From NCBI GenBank assembly GCA_902493335.1, contig CABUPJ010000017.1, forward strand, positions 1 through 59,006: DNA of 59,006 nucleotides, given 5' to 3'. Each line of letters begins with the position of its first letter. Position 1 is the stretch's first letter. The translations under genes and the position numbers were made by a program. The notes beneath the pieces are model-generated. The model made no database searches, had not been told where the DNA came from, and was given only the letters and a program-made list of their open reading frames with translations. Source of the DNA: an uncultured Porphyromonadaceae bacterium. Lineage in GTDB: Bacteria; Bacteroidota; Bacteroidia; Bacteroidales; Muribaculaceae. Below, in pieces: positions 17,571 through 26,801 of this stretch.

Positions 17571-18725
17571 TCAGCGCCAGTGTCGGGTGAGCCACTGTCT
17601 TACGGGCAGGTCGTAGAGCCTTAGCATGGCGTAGGCGACGAAAAGCGAGAGACAGAATATGCCGGCGGCTACGGCTATGTGTGTGCCTGCAGATGCTTCG
17701 GGATGGCGGGTAGCCCAGCCGAACTGTATGTATATCAACGGATAGTGGGTGATATAGAGCGGATAAGAAATCTCGCCGAGAAAGCGGCAGAGCGCTATTG
17801 TGCGTGGTGATTTGATTTTGCTGCCGGCTCCCATCAGCACAAGCAGGGGAAAGACAGCTATGATGACCGTCGCGTTATAGACTCCGTCGAGCCATGGAGC
17901 AGACTGAGTGCCTGCATGGGGCATCGCGAGCGCCGCGGTCAGGGTGAGACTGCACAGACCGAAGCCTCCGTGGCTGACCGTCAAGCGTCTGCCCAGACGG
18001 AAGAGCAGCAACCCGCAGAAAAACGGATAGCACAGACGGGCCAGTCCGATATAAATCTGCTCGGATGACATGCCGTAGCCACCGATGACAGTGTAGCGCA
18101 CATGGCTTCTGACATCAAGGATGCCGAAAACGTCGATGTCGAGCGCCAGATCGAGAGTCATCAGTGCCGATATGACGACAAGTACGGCCAAAGCTGTCTT
18201 AGACAGCCGTCGGACGAACAGCGCGTAGAATATGTTGCCTGCATATTCCCACATCAGCGACCATTGCGGACCGTTGATGGGCGTTATCTCGCGCCAGCCG
18301 CGTATGTCGAGCGACGGAGGCGTCGGGAACATGAAACAGCCTATGACGAGAACGAGCAACAGCCGGGTCCATGGCGTTCTGACCACTTCGGGCGCATAGG
18401 GTGAATCGCCGAGATAGAAAAGCGCCGCTCCGAAGACGAGTCCGGCGACCACCATTGGCTGCAGGCGTATGAGACGGCGTTTGAAAAAATTCCAGACTGT
18501 CATTTTCGGCCATCGGTCGTCATAGGCATAGCCGATGACAAAGCCCGAAAGGACATAAAAAAAGTCGACAGCGAGATAACCGTGGTTGATGATCTGTTTG
18601 TCTACGCCGCCTGAGTAGGTTTCGAAGAGGTGAAAGACGACAACAATCATCGCGGCCACTCCGCGAAGACCGTCGAGCACTTCATAGCGCGGCTTGTCGC
18701 CGGTGACGGGAGATAGTGAATTCAT
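17571..18725 (-). CDS. Acyltransferase-3 family membrane protein, OafA-like
   Basis: A 384-residue membrane protein with about ten hydrophobic helices. The start YEVLDGLRGVAAMIVVVFHLF, with the conserved His, and AVDFFYVLSGFVIGYAY are hallmarks of the acyltransferase-3 family, which O-acetylates surface sugars and other envelope molecules using cytoplasmic acyl-CoA. It is monocistronic, with its own promoter at 18775-18806. The target is unknown, and it is separate from both polysaccharide loci. Confidence 0.85.
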   Translation of the reverse strand: MNSLSPVTGDKPRYEVLDGLRGVAAMIVVVFHLFETYSGGVDKQIINHGYLAVDFFYVLSGFVIGYAYDDRWPKMTVWNFFKRRLIRLQPMVVAGLVFGAALFYLGDSPYAPEVVRTPWTRLLLVLVIGCFMFPTPPSLDIRGWREITPINGPQWSLMWEYAGNIFYALFVRRLSKTALAVLVVISALMTLDLALDIDVFGILDVRSHVRYTVIGGYGMSSEQIYIGLARLCYPFFCGLLLFRLGRRLTVSHGGFGLCSLTLTAALAMPHAGTQSAPWLDGVYNATVIIAVFPLLVLMGAGSKIKSPRTIALCRFLGEISYPLYITHYPLIYIQFGWATRHPEASAGTHIAVAAGIFCLSLFVAYAMLRLYDLPVRQWLTRHWR

Positions 18726-18774
18726 AGGGAAACGGATATATTATATTGTTTGCCGGAATTAGTATTGAGTTTGG

Positions 18775-18806
18775 CAAAATTACAAATTAATATACTTTAA
18801 AGCAAA
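18775..18806 (-). promoter_or_regulatory. Promoter of the acyltransferase gene
   Basis: On the minus strand: TTTG (18806-18803), 20 bases, TAATTTTG (18782-18775); the start codon lies about 50 bases further on. Confidence 0.7.
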
Positions 18807-18828
18807 ACAAGCCGATATAAACAGACAC

Positions 18829-18860
18829 AGAGCGGCGACGCATCACCGCGCCACCGCTCT
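18829..18860 (-). terminator. Hairpin after the B12-regulated gene pair
   Basis: AGAGCGG (18829-18835) pairs with CCGCTCT (18854-18860) with a partly paired interior. The T-tract on the minus strand is weak (GTGTCTGTTTAT), so termination is likely but not certain. Confidence 0.5.
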
Positions 18861-18895
18861 GAATATCTAAGTTTAGCAGGAATATTTCTAATTTA

Positions 18896-19870
18896 TTACA
18901 GATGCAGGTCGAAGACGCCGAACACTTCGGTCGACACTTCTCCGAGGATGCCTGATTTGGCGTTGACGCCTGTCTGAATCCTGACGAAGTCGGCGAACGT
19001 CAGAAGCGCCGGATTGCCGTCGGCGTCGATGGCGTCACTGATTCTGAACCGGTTGCACTGGCCGAAACGGTCGGTTGTGAAGTTGTCGGCACCCATATTG
19101 TCAGCATATCCCCACCCGAACGGAGCATTGTTCCAGTAGCCTGTGGCGTCGTCGAGCGACGTGCGGGCTTTCAGGCATGTGCCCGATAGGGTGTAGCTGT
19201 CGGCTTTCACCCAGCAGGGATAATAGTAGTCCTGTTTGTGAAACGGCGCGAGGTAGTCGACCGTGCCTTCGGCTCCGCGGTTGTCGGTCCATGAGACATT
19301 GCGGCCGGGGGCGTCGGGTCTGACGTATGTCACGGCGTAGTCGCGCACAGTGGCTCCGTCAGACGTGTCGCTGCCTTTGAGTTCATACCAGACGTCGTCG
19401 GGCAGTCCGTTGCCGTTGCTGTCCTGCATGACGTAGACGATGCCCGGTTCGTTTGAGCCTCCGGCGCCTGTGCCGGCGTTCAGGAAGGCGTTGGCTGCTA
19501 CGGCGAAGTCATAATCGCCCGCCGACGATGTGATGCTGTGGTCAAATCCGACGACGATATATCCGCCGAAAGCGCCGAGCGACACAAACTGCCCGGCGTC
19601 AAGACGTCCGAGGGCAAGTCTCGCGGCTTCGGACGGGTCGGTAACGGGTTCTGACAGCGCTTCGGGCGTGAAGTCGTTGATAAACTGTCCCGGTGCGGGC
19701 GTCCATTCGAAGACACGGTCGCAGTAAGGTGAGCTTTGCGATGTCGTGGGTCTGAAAATGCCGTTTTCGGATTCGTCCGGACCGTCGATGACGTCGTCTT
19801 TGTTACATGACGGCAACGCCGCGGCCAGAATGGCCGCGAACGCCGCTGTCATAAAGGTCTGTCTTGTCAT
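18896..19870 (-). CDS. Putative surface lipoprotein, partner of the DUF4465 protein
   Basis: A 324-residue secreted protein. The N-terminus carries a signal peptide and a lipobox ending at Cys22 (LPSC), so it is probably an outer-membrane lipoprotein. The body includes YVMQDSNGNGLPDDVWYELKGSD and GWGYADNMG, seen in Bacteroidetes envelope proteins found near cobalamin-uptake genes; I cannot assign a biochemical function. It overlaps the DUF4465 gene by 4 bases and shares its cobalamin riboswitch. A role in capture or handling of B12 at the surface is inferred from context alone. Confidence 0.7.
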   Translation of the reverse strand: MTRQTFMTAAFAAILAAALPSCNKDDVIDGPDESENGIFRPTTSQSSPYCDRVFEWTPAPGQFINDFTPEALSEPVTDPSEAARLALGRLDAGQFVSLGAFGGYIVVGFDHSITSSAGDYDFAVAANAFLNAGTGAGGSNEPGIVYVMQDSNGNGLPDDVWYELKGSDTSDGATVRDYAVTYVRPDAPGRNVSWTDNRGAEGTVDYLAPFHKQDYYYPCWVKADSYTLSGTCLKARTSLDDATGYWNNAPFGWGYADNMGADNFTTDRFGQCNRFRISDAIDADGNPALLTFADFVRIQTGVNAKSGILGEVSTEVFGVFDLHL

Positions 19871-20871
19871 TTTGCGATTTTGACGGCCGAGTTGCCTGCT
19901 TTGACGATATAGACGCCGGCGTCGAGATGCGAGATGCTGAACACGGCGCCGTCTGATGACATCACTTTGTTGCCGGTTGCGTCATAGACAACGGCGAAAT
20001 CGCTGCCTGTGAGCGTCACAGTGTGTGACTCGCGGTCATACGAGATTGTGTTTCCGTCTGACAGAACTGAGCTGACGGATGCTCCTTCGGCAGGCTCGAC
20101 CATAAGTTTGTCGAGACAGAAGTATCCCGGGGTATTCATGCCGTATGTGCCGCTGTCTGTGCTCGAGAGCGTGAAGTAGAGTTCGTTGACAGTGCCGAGC
20201 GGGCTGAGGTCGACATAGCGCCAGCCGCGTGTGATTGTAAGGCAGCCGTTGGCATATCCGGCCAGTGTGACATCGACGGTCTTCTCGCCGCCGTCAGGGC
20301 TGACGCCATGTATTGTCAGTGTGAAATTGTCACCGTTGGTAAACGCGCGGGCATATGCGTCGCCTTCCTCGATGCTATAGTAGGCATAGCTGTTGAGATT
20401 GACATAAACGCCGACCGCCTTGTAGCTTTTCCCGTCGGTAAAAGTCATGTCGACAGGACGTGCGGCCATGTAGGCACTGTAATATGCTACGATATAGGGA
20501 ACATCGGGACTCGTGACGGGGGCGCCGTACTCGTCGGTCTTGACCGTATTGTCTTCGTTGAGCACTATGCCGCCCTTCGCCATGTTGCTGTACTGAAAGG
20601 TCAGCGTGTCGTCCTTACGGCCGTTGTCGGCGCTGTTTGATGCGGTGAAACCCCACCATGTCTTGTAGGCGCCCATTGACGAATGGACAAAAGAGAAGCA
20701 CTGGCTGTCGATAGTCTCGGCGTCGTCGTTGAACGTGTCTTTCCACGAGCCGTTTGATGTCTCGAACTCGAGAGCCGTCGTGGCTTTGGTGAGATCAAGT
20801 GTTATTACTTCAGCCCGGGCTGATGTTGCAGCGATAAGAACGGCTGCAATTGTGATAAGTGTTTTTTTCAT
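19867..20871 (-). CDS. DUF4465 protein, BtuH-like putative cobalamin-binding surface protein
   Basis: A 334-residue exported protein with signal peptide MKKTLITIAAVLIAATSARA. The DUF4465 core shows the family pattern around TWWGFTASNSADNG (about residues 70-84) and a jelly-roll-like series of beta segments; LMVEPAE ends the core. The C-terminal 60 residues (VVYDATGNKVM to GVYIVKAGNSAVKIAK) resemble a type IX secretion sorting domain. Some DUF4465 proteins of gut Bacteroides (BtuH) bind vitamin B12 at the cell surface. A cobalamin riboswitch lies in its leader, which supports the same role. Unlike known BtuH lipoproteins it shows no lipobox. Confidence 0.78.
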   Translation of the reverse strand: MKKTLITIAAVLIAATSARAEVITLDLTKATTALEFETSNGSWKDTFNDDAETIDSQCFSFVHSSMGAYKTWWGFTASNSADNGRKDDTLTFQYSNMAKGGIVLNEDNTVKTDEYGAPVTSPDVPYIVAYYSAYMAARPVDMTFTDGKSYKAVGVYVNLNSYAYYSIEEGDAYARAFTNGDNFTLTIHGVSPDGGEKTVDVTLAGYANGCLTITRGWRYVDLSPLGTVNELYFTLSSTDSGTYGMNTPGYFCLDKLMVEPAEGASVSSVLSDGNTISYDRESHTVTLTGSDFAVVYDATGNKVMSSDGAVFSISHLDAGVYIVKAGNSAVKIAK

Positions 20872-20886
20872 CGGTTTATGTTAGTT

Positions 20887-20931
20887 AAAAATAAAAAATC
20901 CCGTTATCATCGCATATGCGACAGCTACGGG
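20887..20931 (-). terminator. Attenuator hairpin between riboswitch and DUF4465 gene
   Basis: On the minus strand CCCGT (20931-20927) pairs with ACGGG (20904-20900) around a palindromic TCGCATATGCGA, followed by ATTTTTTATTTTT. It lies 16 bases before the start codon and about 100 bases after the riboswitch, consistent with transcriptional control by the B12 aptamer. Confidence 0.7.
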
Positions 20932-21029
20932 GTAATGAAATGTCTGATGTTTGAAACCGATGAATGACAGATGTGAAGTCGGCAGCGACGAGCCCATATT
21001 CCCGCAGGCAGTGCAGATGTGATTGTTTG

Positions 21030-21236
21030 CCATGGCAGGTCTTCTGACTCGTCCCGGTCTCGTCTCGCCTTCTCGGAGCCGGTGGCTCCAATGACTTTAG
21101 TGAGACAGACTTTGTGTGGAACATACAGCAGCGGGTACTGTTCAGGATTCTCACCTGATTCCCTCGCACTCCTGCGGCGCGGCATCGGCGATGACCGCCC
21201 GCCCGGCTCACTCTTGAGCTCCGGAGTTACCATTGC
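21030..21236 (-). ncRNA. Cobalamin riboswitch
   Basis: On the minus strand the conserved parts occur in order: the GGGAATCAGGTGAGAATCC block (around 21163-21145), then ACAGTACCCGCTGCTGTA, the GCCACCGG...GAGAAGGC part, and the B12 box AGTCAGAAGACCTGCC (21049-21034), one base from consensus. The spacing fits the adenosylcobalamin aptamer. Downstream is a terminator hairpin and the DUF4465 gene. Boundaries are estimates. Confidence 0.92.
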
Positions 21237-21241
21237 GATGA

Positions 21242-21273
21242 CAAAATTACATAATTATTCCTACAATGGCAAT
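21242..21273 (-). promoter_or_regulatory. Promoter of the riboswitch transcript
   Basis: On the minus strand: ATTG (21273-21270, one off TTTG), 20 bases, TAATTTTG (21249-21242). The predicted start about 21236 coincides with the beginning of the riboswitch. Confidence 0.65.
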
Positions 21274-21299
21274 ATGTTATGCCGGCTTTTGCGTGATGC

Positions 21300-21337
21300 G
21301 GAATAATAAACCGGTGACACTGCATGAGTGCCACCGG
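21300..21337 (-). terminator. Intrinsic terminator after susD
   Basis: On the minus strand CCGGTGGCACT (21337-21327) pairs with AGTGTCACCGG (21321-21311), followed by TTTATTATTC. It ends the susC-susD transcript just upstream of the riboswitch promoter. Confidence 0.78.
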
Positions 21338-21361
21338 CTTACATTATGAATATGGAACTGA

Positions 21362-23110
21362 TTATTTTGCGTCTTTGAGAGTGCCGATTTCGTAGCCGGG
21401 CTCACCCTGGGCGGGACGGTAGTGTTCCCATTTGACGACCTTGGTGCGTTTGCTGTCCCACCACATACGTTTTGTCGATACGTCAGGACCGAAGTCAGCG
21501 AGACATTTTTTGTAGTTGGCTTCGTTGTGGAGTTGCTCGTATGATGGATAAGTGATGCGGCGGCAAGAGCCGAGGTAATCGTGACCTCCGACTTCGATGA
21601 CAAAGTTTTCGGTCGGCATCTTGAACGGGTCGAGAGCGGGCATGCCGAGACGGCGGTAGTCGGCCCAGGCCTCGAAGCCTCCGTCGGGGAAGTTCGAGAT
21701 ATATTTCTGGGTGATGATCTTGGCGAGCTTAGAGTTGCAGTCGTCGGTGACATCGCCGGTGTTGTCGCTGAACTTGACGCTTGTGCCGTAGCCGTTCTTC
21801 ATTGTCGACTGGAGGTAAGCCTCGATGTCGGCAGATTTGATGAGGTTGCCGTATTCGGCCATCGAGCGGCGGATGCCGGCCTCGTAGAACGATTCGGCCG
21901 TGCCTCCCATGTTCCAGCCGCGCAGAGCGCCCTCGGCGCGAAGGAAGTAGACTTCTGACGCATACATCAGACGGGCCCAGCGGTCTTTGCAGATTACAGG
22001 AGGAGTGTTTTCGGGAGGCTCGGGATTGAGGCTGACGAAGAACACGCCTACGCGTGAGTTGTTCTTGTGGGCGTTGTCGTCTTCGGCGGCGATGGCGGGA
22101 GTGTAACCTGCCTCGACGCCTTTCCAGCGGCCGCGGTATCTGCGTGATGCGAGAGTGCCGGTGCTGGTGACGTTATACATGATGAGTGCGCGGGGGTCGG
22201 CATATTCAGGCACCTGTCCCGACTTGTAGTAGCTCTTCATCTCGACAGGGACGCCGCCGAGGTTGGTCAGCACACGCTGCATAGAGACGCTCATGGTCAG
22301 ACGCGACTCCCAGTAGTGGGCATAGAAGTAGTGGGGGTTGATGGTGTTCTGATAGTAGTTCTCGGCACGCCAGATGACGACATTGTCGGTGATGAGACCG
22401 CCGTCGGCGGCTACAGCAGCCTCGGCTTCGGCCTTGGCCTTTTCGGGGTCGACCTCGGTCATGCGCAGGGCGATGCGCAGGCGCAGGCTGTTGGCGAAAG
22501 CTTTCCATTTGGCCATGTCGCCCTGGAAGATGAGGTCACCGATGCCAACTTTGCCGCCGTTCGACGAGATTTCAGACGAAGCCTCGGCGAGTTCTTTGAC
22601 GAGATCATAGTAGATGTCTTTCTGAGCGTCGTAGCCGGCAGGGATGCCCGAACCGTCACATGCCTTGAAATAAGGCAGGTCGCCGAAGAGGTCGGTGGCA
22701 CGGAGGAAGCACCATGCTTTCCAGATGCGTGCGATTGATTTGAGATTGGTCATCTCTTCCTTGCCGTCGCAGCGGCGGATTACCTCGTTGAGGTTGGCAA
22801 TCCATGTCCAGTGCTGAAGCCAGAACTCTTCGTTCCATTTGTCATTGGGCTCGCAGACGTTCGACTCGTATTTGTCATTCGAGAAATACTGGGCGAAGGT
22901 GTCGGCATAGAGGTTCTGCTGACGCTGCCACTGGTCGACGTTGAGGGTGCTCGGGAGCATCACGAACGAGAGCAGGTTGATGGCTGCGACTTTTTCGGGA
23001 GTCACCGTGTTGGGGTCGGTATTGACCTTGTCGAAGCTTTCGCAAGATGTGTTTGCAAACGCCATTGCGCCGGCCAGACCCCAGATTATTGTTTTATTTA
23101 GTCTTTTCAT
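21362..23110 (-). CDS. SusD/RagB-family outer-membrane lipoprotein
   Basis: A 582-residue surface lipoprotein with signal peptide and lipobox ending at about Cys23 (NTSC). The N-terminal region has the SusD pattern FDKVNTDPNTVTPEKV, and TPR-like helices follow (IARIWKAWCFLRATDLFGDLPYF). C-terminal YASEVYFLRAEGAL and FEAWADYRRLGMP are also typical. SusD proteins cap the SusC transporter and capture glycans or peptides outside the cell. The susC gene precedes it by 26 bases. No glycoside hydrolase or regulator is adjacent, so the substrate cannot be predicted. Confidence 0.93.
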   Translation of the reverse strand: MKRLNKTIIWGLAGAMAFANTSCESFDKVNTDPNTVTPEKVAAINLLSFVMLPSTLNVDQWQRQQNLYADTFAQYFSNDKYESNVCEPNDKWNEEFWLQHWTWIANLNEVIRRCDGKEEMTNLKSIARIWKAWCFLRATDLFGDLPYFKACDGSGIPAGYDAQKDIYYDLVKELAEASSEISSNGGKVGIGDLIFQGDMAKWKAFANSLRLRIALRMTEVDPEKAKAEAEAAVAADGGLITDNVVIWRAENYYQNTINPHYFYAHYWESRLTMSVSMQRVLTNLGGVPVEMKSYYKSGQVPEYADPRALIMYNVTSTGTLASRRYRGRWKGVEAGYTPAIAAEDDNAHKNNSRVGVFFVSLNPEPPENTPPVICKDRWARLMYASEVYFLRAEGALRGWNMGGTAESFYEAGIRRSMAEYGNLIKSADIEAYLQSTMKNGYGTSVKFSDNTGDVTDDCNSKLAKIITQKYISNFPDGGFEAWADYRRLGMPALDPFKMPTENFVIEVGGHDYLGSCRRITYPSYEQLHNEANYKKCLADFGPDVSTKRMWWDSKRTKVVKWEHYRPAQGEPGYEIGTLKDAK

Positions 23111-23136
23111 TAGTTATATAAAGAGAGATTTGCTGA

Positions 23137-26100
23137 TTAGAATGAAACATTGAGGTTCAGACCGAACGAACGCATCGAGGGGAATGACGAATACTCGACA
23201 CCGCCGGCGTTGTTTGTGCTGACGACCGATTCAGGGTCATAGCCGCCTTTGACCTTATTGTAGATCATCCAGAGGTTACGGGCGACGAAGCTGACTTTGA
23301 GGCCGGTGAAGGGAGTCTTGTCAAGAACTTTCTTGGGAAGAATGTAGCCGAAGGTGAGTTCGCGCAGACGCAGGTTGGTGCCGTCATAGGTGAACTCTTC
23401 GGTAGCCTTCTCGACGCGTGACCAGTATTCCTGAGGATTGGCGTATGTGGTGTTGGGGCTGTATGTACCGTCGCCATTGGCTACAACGCCGTCGACGAGG
23501 ATACCGCCTGTGCCGTTATACCATTCGTCACGACCGGCTATTGTCATCTCTGTAGTACCGGCTGCACCACCTACGGCGAGCGAACGCATGTAGATGTCAC
23601 CGCCGACACGGAGGTCAAGCAGGAAGCTGAGGGTGAAGTCTTTGTAGCGGAACTGGTTGTTCATGCTGCCTGTCCAGTCGGGAAGGTAGTTGCCGACAGC
23701 GTTCTCGGTGTCGATATTGGCCTCGAGGAGGGGCAGACCGTTGGCGTCGACAATCTTCTTGCCTGTCTGGGGATCGCGCTGGTAGCGGTAGCCGACGATG
23801 TCGCCGTATGTGCCGCCGGCACGTGAGATCACGCGGACGAAACCTGCCGAGCCGTGGCTGTAATATTTGATTTCAGGATGCAGCTCGATGATTTTGTTGC
23901 GGTTGCGCGAGTAGTTGATGGTGGTTGTCCACTGGAAGTCTTTGGTGTCGATCGGAGTAGCGTTGAGCACGACCTCGATACCGGCGTTCTGGATGTTACC
24001 GGCGTTGATCTTGCGCGAGCTGTAGCCCGATGTCTTGCCGATCGGCAGAGTAAGAATCTGGTTTGTGGCGTTCTTCTTATACCATGTGAAGTCGAGACCG
24101 AGACGGTTGTTGAGGAATCGTACGTCAAAGCCGGCTTCCCACGATTTGATGATTTCGGGCTTGAGATCGAAAAGCGGGAGCACCTCTGATACCTGCGACT
24201 GCTTGATGTCGGCGGTGAGGTTCTTCACGACATAGTTGTTGACGAGCTGGTAGGGAGATGTATCGTTACCAACTTCGGCGTAAGACGCACGGAGTTTGGC
24301 GAATGACAGCCAGCGGGGAACCGTGACGCCGTATGAGCCGATGAGGTCAGAAACCACAAGACCGAGGCCTACCGACGGGTAGAAGAACGAACGACGGTTT
24401 TTGGGAAGAGTCGACGACCAGTCGTTACGGCCGGTGACATCGAGGTATACCCATCCGCCGTAGCTCAGCTGGGCCAGACCGTAGAGCGAGTTGACCGACT
24501 TGTTTTCTTCGTCATTGCTGGCCGTGATGTTCATACCGTTGCTGATAGTGAAGAAGTCGGGTATTTCAAGACCGCCCGATCTCTGCGACATAGAGTCGCT
24601 GTGGCGGTGCATCATATTGCCGCCGAAGCTTAAGCTGCCCGAGAATTTCGAGCCCCACCAGTTGTCTTTGTTGGCCATGATGAGGAAGTCGGTGTTGCGT
24701 TCGCGGAAGTATGAATAGCTCAGAGCATAGTGGCCGTTGCCGACATGGTTGCCGTAGCTTGTGCCGACGGGGTAGGCGGCCTTCACTTTGCTGTCGCTGT
24801 GGTTCCAGTAGAAGTCTTCACCGTGGCGTATCTTCAGCGACAGCCAGTCGGTGATCTGATAGTTCAGCGCGAGGAAGCCGACGAAGCGGTCGCGTGTGCT
24901 CTCGCTCTTGTTGATCTCGGCTGCATAGGGGTTGAGCAGATAGTACGGGTCGTTGGTCCAGCGGAGCACGTTGCCGTCTTCGTCATAGATCTGCGACATG
25001 TCAGAGTAGTGGATGCTTCGCGGCATCATCAGGTAATTGCGCATCACCGATGCGGGGTCGCCGCCGGTCGACGGGTTGTTCCAGCGTGTACGCTTGATAT
25101 AGTTGACCTTGGCGTCGAATGTGAGGCGTTTGGTCAGGTTGATGGTACCGCGCAGGTTGATGTTATATTTATCCTGATAGTTTGAAGGCACGACGCCGTC
25201 GATACGCTGGTAGCCAAGAGTGGCGCGGAATGAACCCTGGTCGGCGTTGAATCCGGCCTCGAGAGTGTTGGTCGTCGTGACGCCGGTCTGGAGATAATCC
25301 ATGACATTGTTGTCATAGGGAAGGAACTCACGTTCCAGACCTGTCCAGTCGGTAATCAGCTGGCCCTCCATCTTCGGACCCCAGCTGAGGCTGTTGTCTC
25401 CTGTGTAGACGCCGTTAGAACCCTGGCCGTAGATGTTCTGCATCTTGGGCTGGGTAAGCGGACGCTCGATCATGACATTTGAATTCCAGGTAACGCCGAG
25501 ACCCTTGCGGTCGCCGCCTTTCTTGGTGGTGATCATCAGGACGCCGTTACCCGCGCGCGTACCATAAAGAGCGGCTGCCGCAGCACCTTTGAGCACCGAG
25601 ATGTTCTCGATGTCATCGGGGTTGATATCAGCGAGACCGTTACCGGTATCGCCGCTGTTCTCATTGACTTTGAGGCCGCTGCCGCCGTTAGAGTTACTCA
25701 TCGGCACACCGTCGACGACGATAAGAGGCTGGTTGCTGCCGGTAAGCGAGTTGTTACCGCGGATGGTTATTCGGCTTGAACCCATCGAACCGTTGCCCGA
25801 CGAGCTTACCTGAAGACCGGCTATACGGCCGCTGAGGCTGTTGATGACGTTGTTCTCACGTGCCTCGGTGATGGCGTTGCCCTTGAGATCCTGGACCGAA
25901 TAGCCCAGAGCCTTGGTCTGACGCTTGATGCCGAGGGCGGTTACAACGACTTCTTCGAGAGCTTCCGATGCGGGCTCGAGTGTGATTTTGAGCGGGGCGT
26001 CACCGTGGACGGCGACTTCCTTGTTCTTGTAGCCTACATAAGAAATCACAAGCACGACGTTAGGCTTGGTGGTGCGAATGGCGAAGTTACCGTCGATGTC

Positions 26101-26325
26101 GGTAGCCGCACCTCCTTCTCCGCCCTTGATAGTTACGGATGCACCTATGGCAGGCTCATCGTTTTCATCAAAAACGGTGCCCTTGATAACCCTGGCTGTT
26201 TGGTTTGACTGTTGGGGCTCAGGCGATGGCGCGGCATATGCTGTCGCTATACCTCCTGCCAACATGAGACCCATTGCCATGGCAAGCCTGGGCAATACGA
26301 ACGATAATGAATGTCGTTTTTTCAT
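23137..26325 (-). CDS. SusC/RagA-family TonB-linked outer-membrane transporter
   Basis: A 1062-residue TonB-dependent transporter. A signal peptide is followed by a carboxypeptidase-regulatory-like domain (about residues 43-120: VIKGTVFDENDEPAIGASV, VISYVGYK), then the plug (about 125-260, with VVVTALGIKRQTKALGYSVQ and LKGAAAAALYGTRAGNGVLM) and a long barrel ending in a C-terminal Phe (LNVSF). It imports the ligand captured by the SusD partner with energy from TonB. Length and domain order are normal for the family. It is transcribed from a promoter in the 475-base upstream gap. Confidence 0.95.
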   Translation of the reverse strand: MKKRHSLSFVLPRLAMAMGLMLAGGIATAYAAPSPEPQQSNQTARVIKGTVFDENDEPAIGASVTIKGGEGGAATDIDGNFAIRTTKPNVVLVISYVGYKNKEVAVHGDAPLKITLEPASEALEEVVVTALGIKRQTKALGYSVQDLKGNAITEARENNVINSLSGRIAGLQVSSSGNGSMGSSRITIRGNNSLTGSNQPLIVVDGVPMSNSNGGSGLKVNENSGDTGNGLADINPDDIENISVLKGAAAAALYGTRAGNGVLMITTKKGGDRKGLGVTWNSNVMIERPLTQPKMQNIYGQGSNGVYTGDNSLSWGPKMEGQLITDWTGLEREFLPYDNNVMDYLQTGVTTTNTLEAGFNADQGSFRATLGYQRIDGVVPSNYQDKYNINLRGTINLTKRLTFDAKVNYIKRTRWNNPSTGGDPASVMRNYLMMPRSIHYSDMSQIYDEDGNVLRWTNDPYYLLNPYAAEINKSESTRDRFVGFLALNYQITDWLSLKIRHGEDFYWNHSDSKVKAAYPVGTSYGNHVGNGHYALSYSYFRERNTDFLIMANKDNWWGSKFSGSLSFGGNMMHRHSDSMSQRSGGLEIPDFFTISNGMNITASNDEENKSVNSLYGLAQLSYGGWVYLDVTGRNDWSSTLPKNRRSFFYPSVGLGLVVSDLIGSYGVTVPRWLSFAKLRASYAEVGNDTSPYQLVNNYVVKNLTADIKQSQVSEVLPLFDLKPEIIKSWEAGFDVRFLNNRLGLDFTWYKKNATNQILTLPIGKTSGYSSRKINAGNIQNAGIEVVLNATPIDTKDFQWTTTINYSRNRNKIIELHPEIKYYSHGSAGFVRVISRAGGTYGDIVGYRYQRDPQTGKKIVDANGLPLLEANIDTENAVGNYLPDWTGSMNNQFRYKDFTLSFLLDLRVGGDIYMRSLAVGGAAGTTEMTIAGRDEWYNGTGGILVDGVVANGDGTYSPNTTYANPQEYWSRVEKATEEFTYDGTNLRLRELTFGYILPKKVLDKTPFTGLKVSFVARNLWMIYNKVKGGYDPESVVSTNNAGGVEYSSFPSMRSFGLNLNVSF

Positions 26326-26420
26326 GTGTTGTTGTTTGGTTGGATGGTTTATTATAATTGGTTTTGTTGTTAATAGATAACTAAATAAGGTTTTGGTGAG
26401 ATATATTTGATCGGTATTGC

Positions 26421-26450
26421 GTTGTATAGATAATTGTTGTATAGATAATT
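26421..26450. repeat. 15-bp tandem duplication in the susC leader
   Basis: GTTGTATAGATAATT occurs twice back to back (26421-26435 and 26436-26450), about 100 bases before the susC start codon and inside its predicted leader. The rest of 26326-26800 holds the susC promoter and otherwise AT-rich sequence with no gene that I can see. Confidence 0.8.
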
Positions 26451-26560
26451 ATGGTGTATTGTTTCTGGTTATGGCGTAATTGTGAGCTTTAAGCCGATTG
26501 CTTTAAAAGCTCCGGATTGTTTTTGCTGTAACGAAAAACATCCGTTTTGGTTTCGCGATG

Positions 26561-26568
26561 CAAACTTA
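26561..26568 (-). promoter_or_regulatory. Probable -7 element of the susC-susD promoter
   Basis: TAAGTTTG on the minus strand matches TAnnTTTG. No good TTTG lies 19-21 bases upstream, so the -33 element is weak. It implies a leader of about 230 bases for susC. Confidence 0.5.
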
Positions 26569-26801
26569 GCTATTTCATAGAGAAAAGGTATTGTTTTTAT
26601 TGTTAATTATTCTTAATCAAGCTGCGTGCTGTCGTTAAAATATATCAGATGTATTTAAAGCCCTGATAAATCAGTGAAAACAGCCCGTCGGCCACTAAAA
26701 AACAATCTTTTTAATAAAAGACGTAAAACGAAGCCTTATATTACAAAAACAATGACTAAATTTACAGTCTCAAAACCCGGGCCGTCAGTCCGGGTCTACA
26801 T

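Noticed and set aside
26421..26450. Start of a CRISPR array
   Set aside because: Only two directly abutting 15-base copies without spacers; no cas genes.
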